6,572 bases of DNA from NCBI GenBank assembly GCA_029051835.1, contig JAIDKJ010000311.1, forward strand, positions 1 through 6,572, written 5' to 3'. A model generated the notes under the pieces. It was not told where the DNA came from and did no database searches. It was given only the letters and a program-made list of their open reading frames with translations. Positions 5,415-6,572 of the stretch are shown here, piece after piece (position 1 is the stretch's first letter; each line of letters begins with the position of its first letter). This DNA is from Paramuribaculum sp. (GTDB lineage: Bacteria > Bacteroidota > Bacteroidia > Bacteroidales > Muribaculaceae). The position numbers were made by a program, and so were the translations under genes.

Positions 5415-6382
5415 AAAAGACTATAATAACCCTGCTGCTTTGCATACTGCTGTCGCACCCGGCTGTAAACGGACAAGACAACGGACTAATCTCATACTTC
5501 CCTGTTGTGGTTGGTGCGGATATTCCGGAAAAGGCTAAACAGTCGCTCACCACAAAAATGGAGCAGGCGCTGACACAAAATGGTTTCGGTTCCACCAGCC
5601 GCACCGACCGCCTCGTGATGCTTGCCAAATGCAACGTGCTTGAAAAAGATGTCGCGCCTACAACGCCGCCACGCATTGCGCAGACCGTTGAGGTGACTTT
5701 TATCATCGGCGATGTAGTTGAGAACAAAACCTATACCTCCACGGCATTTGAGCTGAAAGGTATCGGCACAAATGAAACCAAAGCATGGCAAACGGCTTTC
5801 AACGCCCTTAAATCAGGAAATCCGCAATTTAAGGCCATGTTTGAGGAAGCCTACCGCAAGATAGATGCCTATTATTCCGACAACTGCAAGAAATTGATAG
5901 CCGAGGCTCAGACTATGGCCTCCACCGGCAATTATGACCGTGCCATCGCCTCATTGATGTCGATTCCCGACATTTGCTCTGACTGCCACCAGCAAGCTCT
6001 TGCAGAAGTCACCAAAATATACGGACAGAAAATCGACGCAGAAGGAGCGGCTCTATTGTCCAAAGCCAAAAGCGTTTGGGCAGCAAAACCCGATTCAGAG
6101 GGTGGCTGCGAAGCATTGGCTTATCTAAGTTCAATCACTATGGGCTCTAGTTCCTTTGATGATGCCGAGGCATTGGTGGCACATATAGCCGAAAAACTTT
6201 CATCCGACAAGGAACGAGAGTGGCAGCAGCGGCTCAAGGAATATAATGACGATAAAGAATTCCGCCGCCGCGAGCAATCCAATTCTCACGCCCGCTCAAT
6301 GGCAACTATAGCCGCTTGTCGCTCCGTAGCCGAGAAATGGGCCGAAAACCAACCGCAAACAAACGTATATCTTAACTGGTAA
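5411..6382 (+). CDS. secreted two-part protein with TPR-like helices, function unknown
   Basis: This 323-residue protein has a signal peptide of about 21 residues (MKKTIITLLLCILLSHPAVNG, probable cleavage before QDNG), so it is periplasmic or envelope-located. Residues about 26-115 are mixed alpha/beta (an amphipathic helix at 37-58, then strands around LVMLAKCNVL and VEVTFIIGDVV), followed by GIGTNETKAWQTAFNAL at 117-133. That order is reminiscent of CsgG/TolB-N-like envelope domains, which is inference only. Residues about 148-265 form helical pairs of TPR/Sel1 character, with NYDRAIASLMSIPDIC and a CxxC at Cys189-Cys192. Cys159 and Cys233 could also join disulfides in an oxidising compartment. 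The C-terminus is charged and ends NVYLNW. The start overlaps the DUF6175 stop as ATGA. I know similar proteins only as hypothetical Bacteroidales proteins. Confidence 0.8.
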   Translation: MKKTIITLLLCILLSHPAVNGQDNGLISYFPVVVGADIPEKAKQSLTTKMEQALTQNGFGSTSRTDRLVMLAKCNVLEKDVAPTTPPRIAQTVEVTFIIGDVVENKTYTSTAFELKGIGTNETKAWQTAFNALKSGNPQFKAMFEEAYRKIDAYYSDNCKKLIAEAQTMASTGNYDRAIASLMSIPDICSDCHQQALAEVTKIYGQKIDAEGAALLSKAKSVWAAKPDSEGGCEALAYLSSITMGSSSFDDAEALVAHIAEKLSSDKEREWQQRLKEYNDDKEFRRREQSNSHARSMATIAACRSVAEKWAENQPQTNVYLNW

Positions 6383-6394
6383 ATTATATTAAAC

Positions 6395-6572
6395 ATGAAA
6401 ACTACAGAACATATCCTCAGAACAATTTTCTTAGTAATTGTTTTGATTGGCATTGGCGCGCCAGAGTCCTTTTCGCAATTCAACATAATAGGTAAAGGAT
6501 CGACGGAACAACTTGGTCGCAAAGATTCCAAAGCCAAAAAAGAAGCGAAGAAACTACTGAAAGAAATAGAAC
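6395..6572 (+). CDS. start of a further exported protein, cut by the window edge
   Basis: The open frame runs from ATG 6395 to the end of the window (59 codons plus one base) with no stop. It begins MKTTEHILR, followed by a hydrophobic stretch IFLVIVLIGIGA and a probable signal peptidase I site after PESFS. The mature start is QFNIIGKGSTEQL, then a lysine-rich helical segment (KDSKAKKEAKKLLKEIE). It lies 12 AT-rich bases after the previous stop in the same direction, so it is very probably the fourth gene of the operon. The signal peptide, and the AT-rich leader typical of this phylum's starts, support the call. The family cannot be judged from this fragment. Confidence 0.75.
   Translation, partial: MKTTEHILRTIFLVIVLIGIGAPESFSQFNIIGKGSTEQLGRKDSKAKKEAKKLLKEIE

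Noticed and set aside
4862..5476. 204-codon minus-strand frame opposite the DUF6175-like gene
   Set aside because: It is Ser/Leu/Arg-rich antisense translation of a gene with a signal peptide, conserved motifs and coupled neighbours.
1..6572. CRISPR arrays, tRNA or rRNA genes, insertion sequences
   Set aside because: No regularly spaced repeats, no tRNA cloverleaf or rRNA stretches, and no transposase or terminal inverted repeats were found on reading both strands.

Overview
The window looks like a chromosomal segment from a member of the order Bacteroidales. The evidence is a DUF4492-cydA-cydB cluster of the Bacteroidetes type, a DUF6175-like secreted protein, AT-rich translation starts without clear Shine-Dalgarno sequences, and a TAnnTTTG-type -7 promoter element. 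The GC-rich codon use of the cyd genes would suit a Muribaculaceae-like gut lineage, but the sequence alone cannot prove family or genus.

Left part (106-3214): a respiratory operon on the + strand. A small one-helix membrane protein (DUF4492) is followed by CydA and CydB, the two core subunits of the cytochrome bd quinol oxidase. cydA and cydB overlap by ATGA. A hairpin with a short T tract at 3175-3214 ends the operon. Together these genes would reduce O2 with electrons from (mena)quinol and scavenge oxygen at low tension in a nominal anaerobe.

Middle part (3215-4047): more than 800 bases without a convincing protein gene, but not empty. A second strong hairpin terminator (3320-3356) may end a short RNA. 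An AT-richer stretch follows. Then a canonical -7 element (3631-3639) precedes about 355 bases dense in perfect inverted repeats, ending in an 8-bp hairpin followed by seven T (3961-4000). This reads as an independently transcribed structured RNA of unknown class, or less likely a terminating leader of the downstream operon. It is the least explained and most interesting part of the window.

Right part (4048-6572, open at the right edge): a compact + strand operon of visibly lower GC. It encodes a 137-residue P-loop NTPase-like protein, a secreted DUF6175-like protein, a secreted two-part protein with a TPR-like helical section, and the start of a fourth exported protein. The first three genes are joined by successive ATGA overlaps, so the cytosolic nucleotide-binding protein is translationally coupled to envelope proteins. 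The function of this cluster is unknown.
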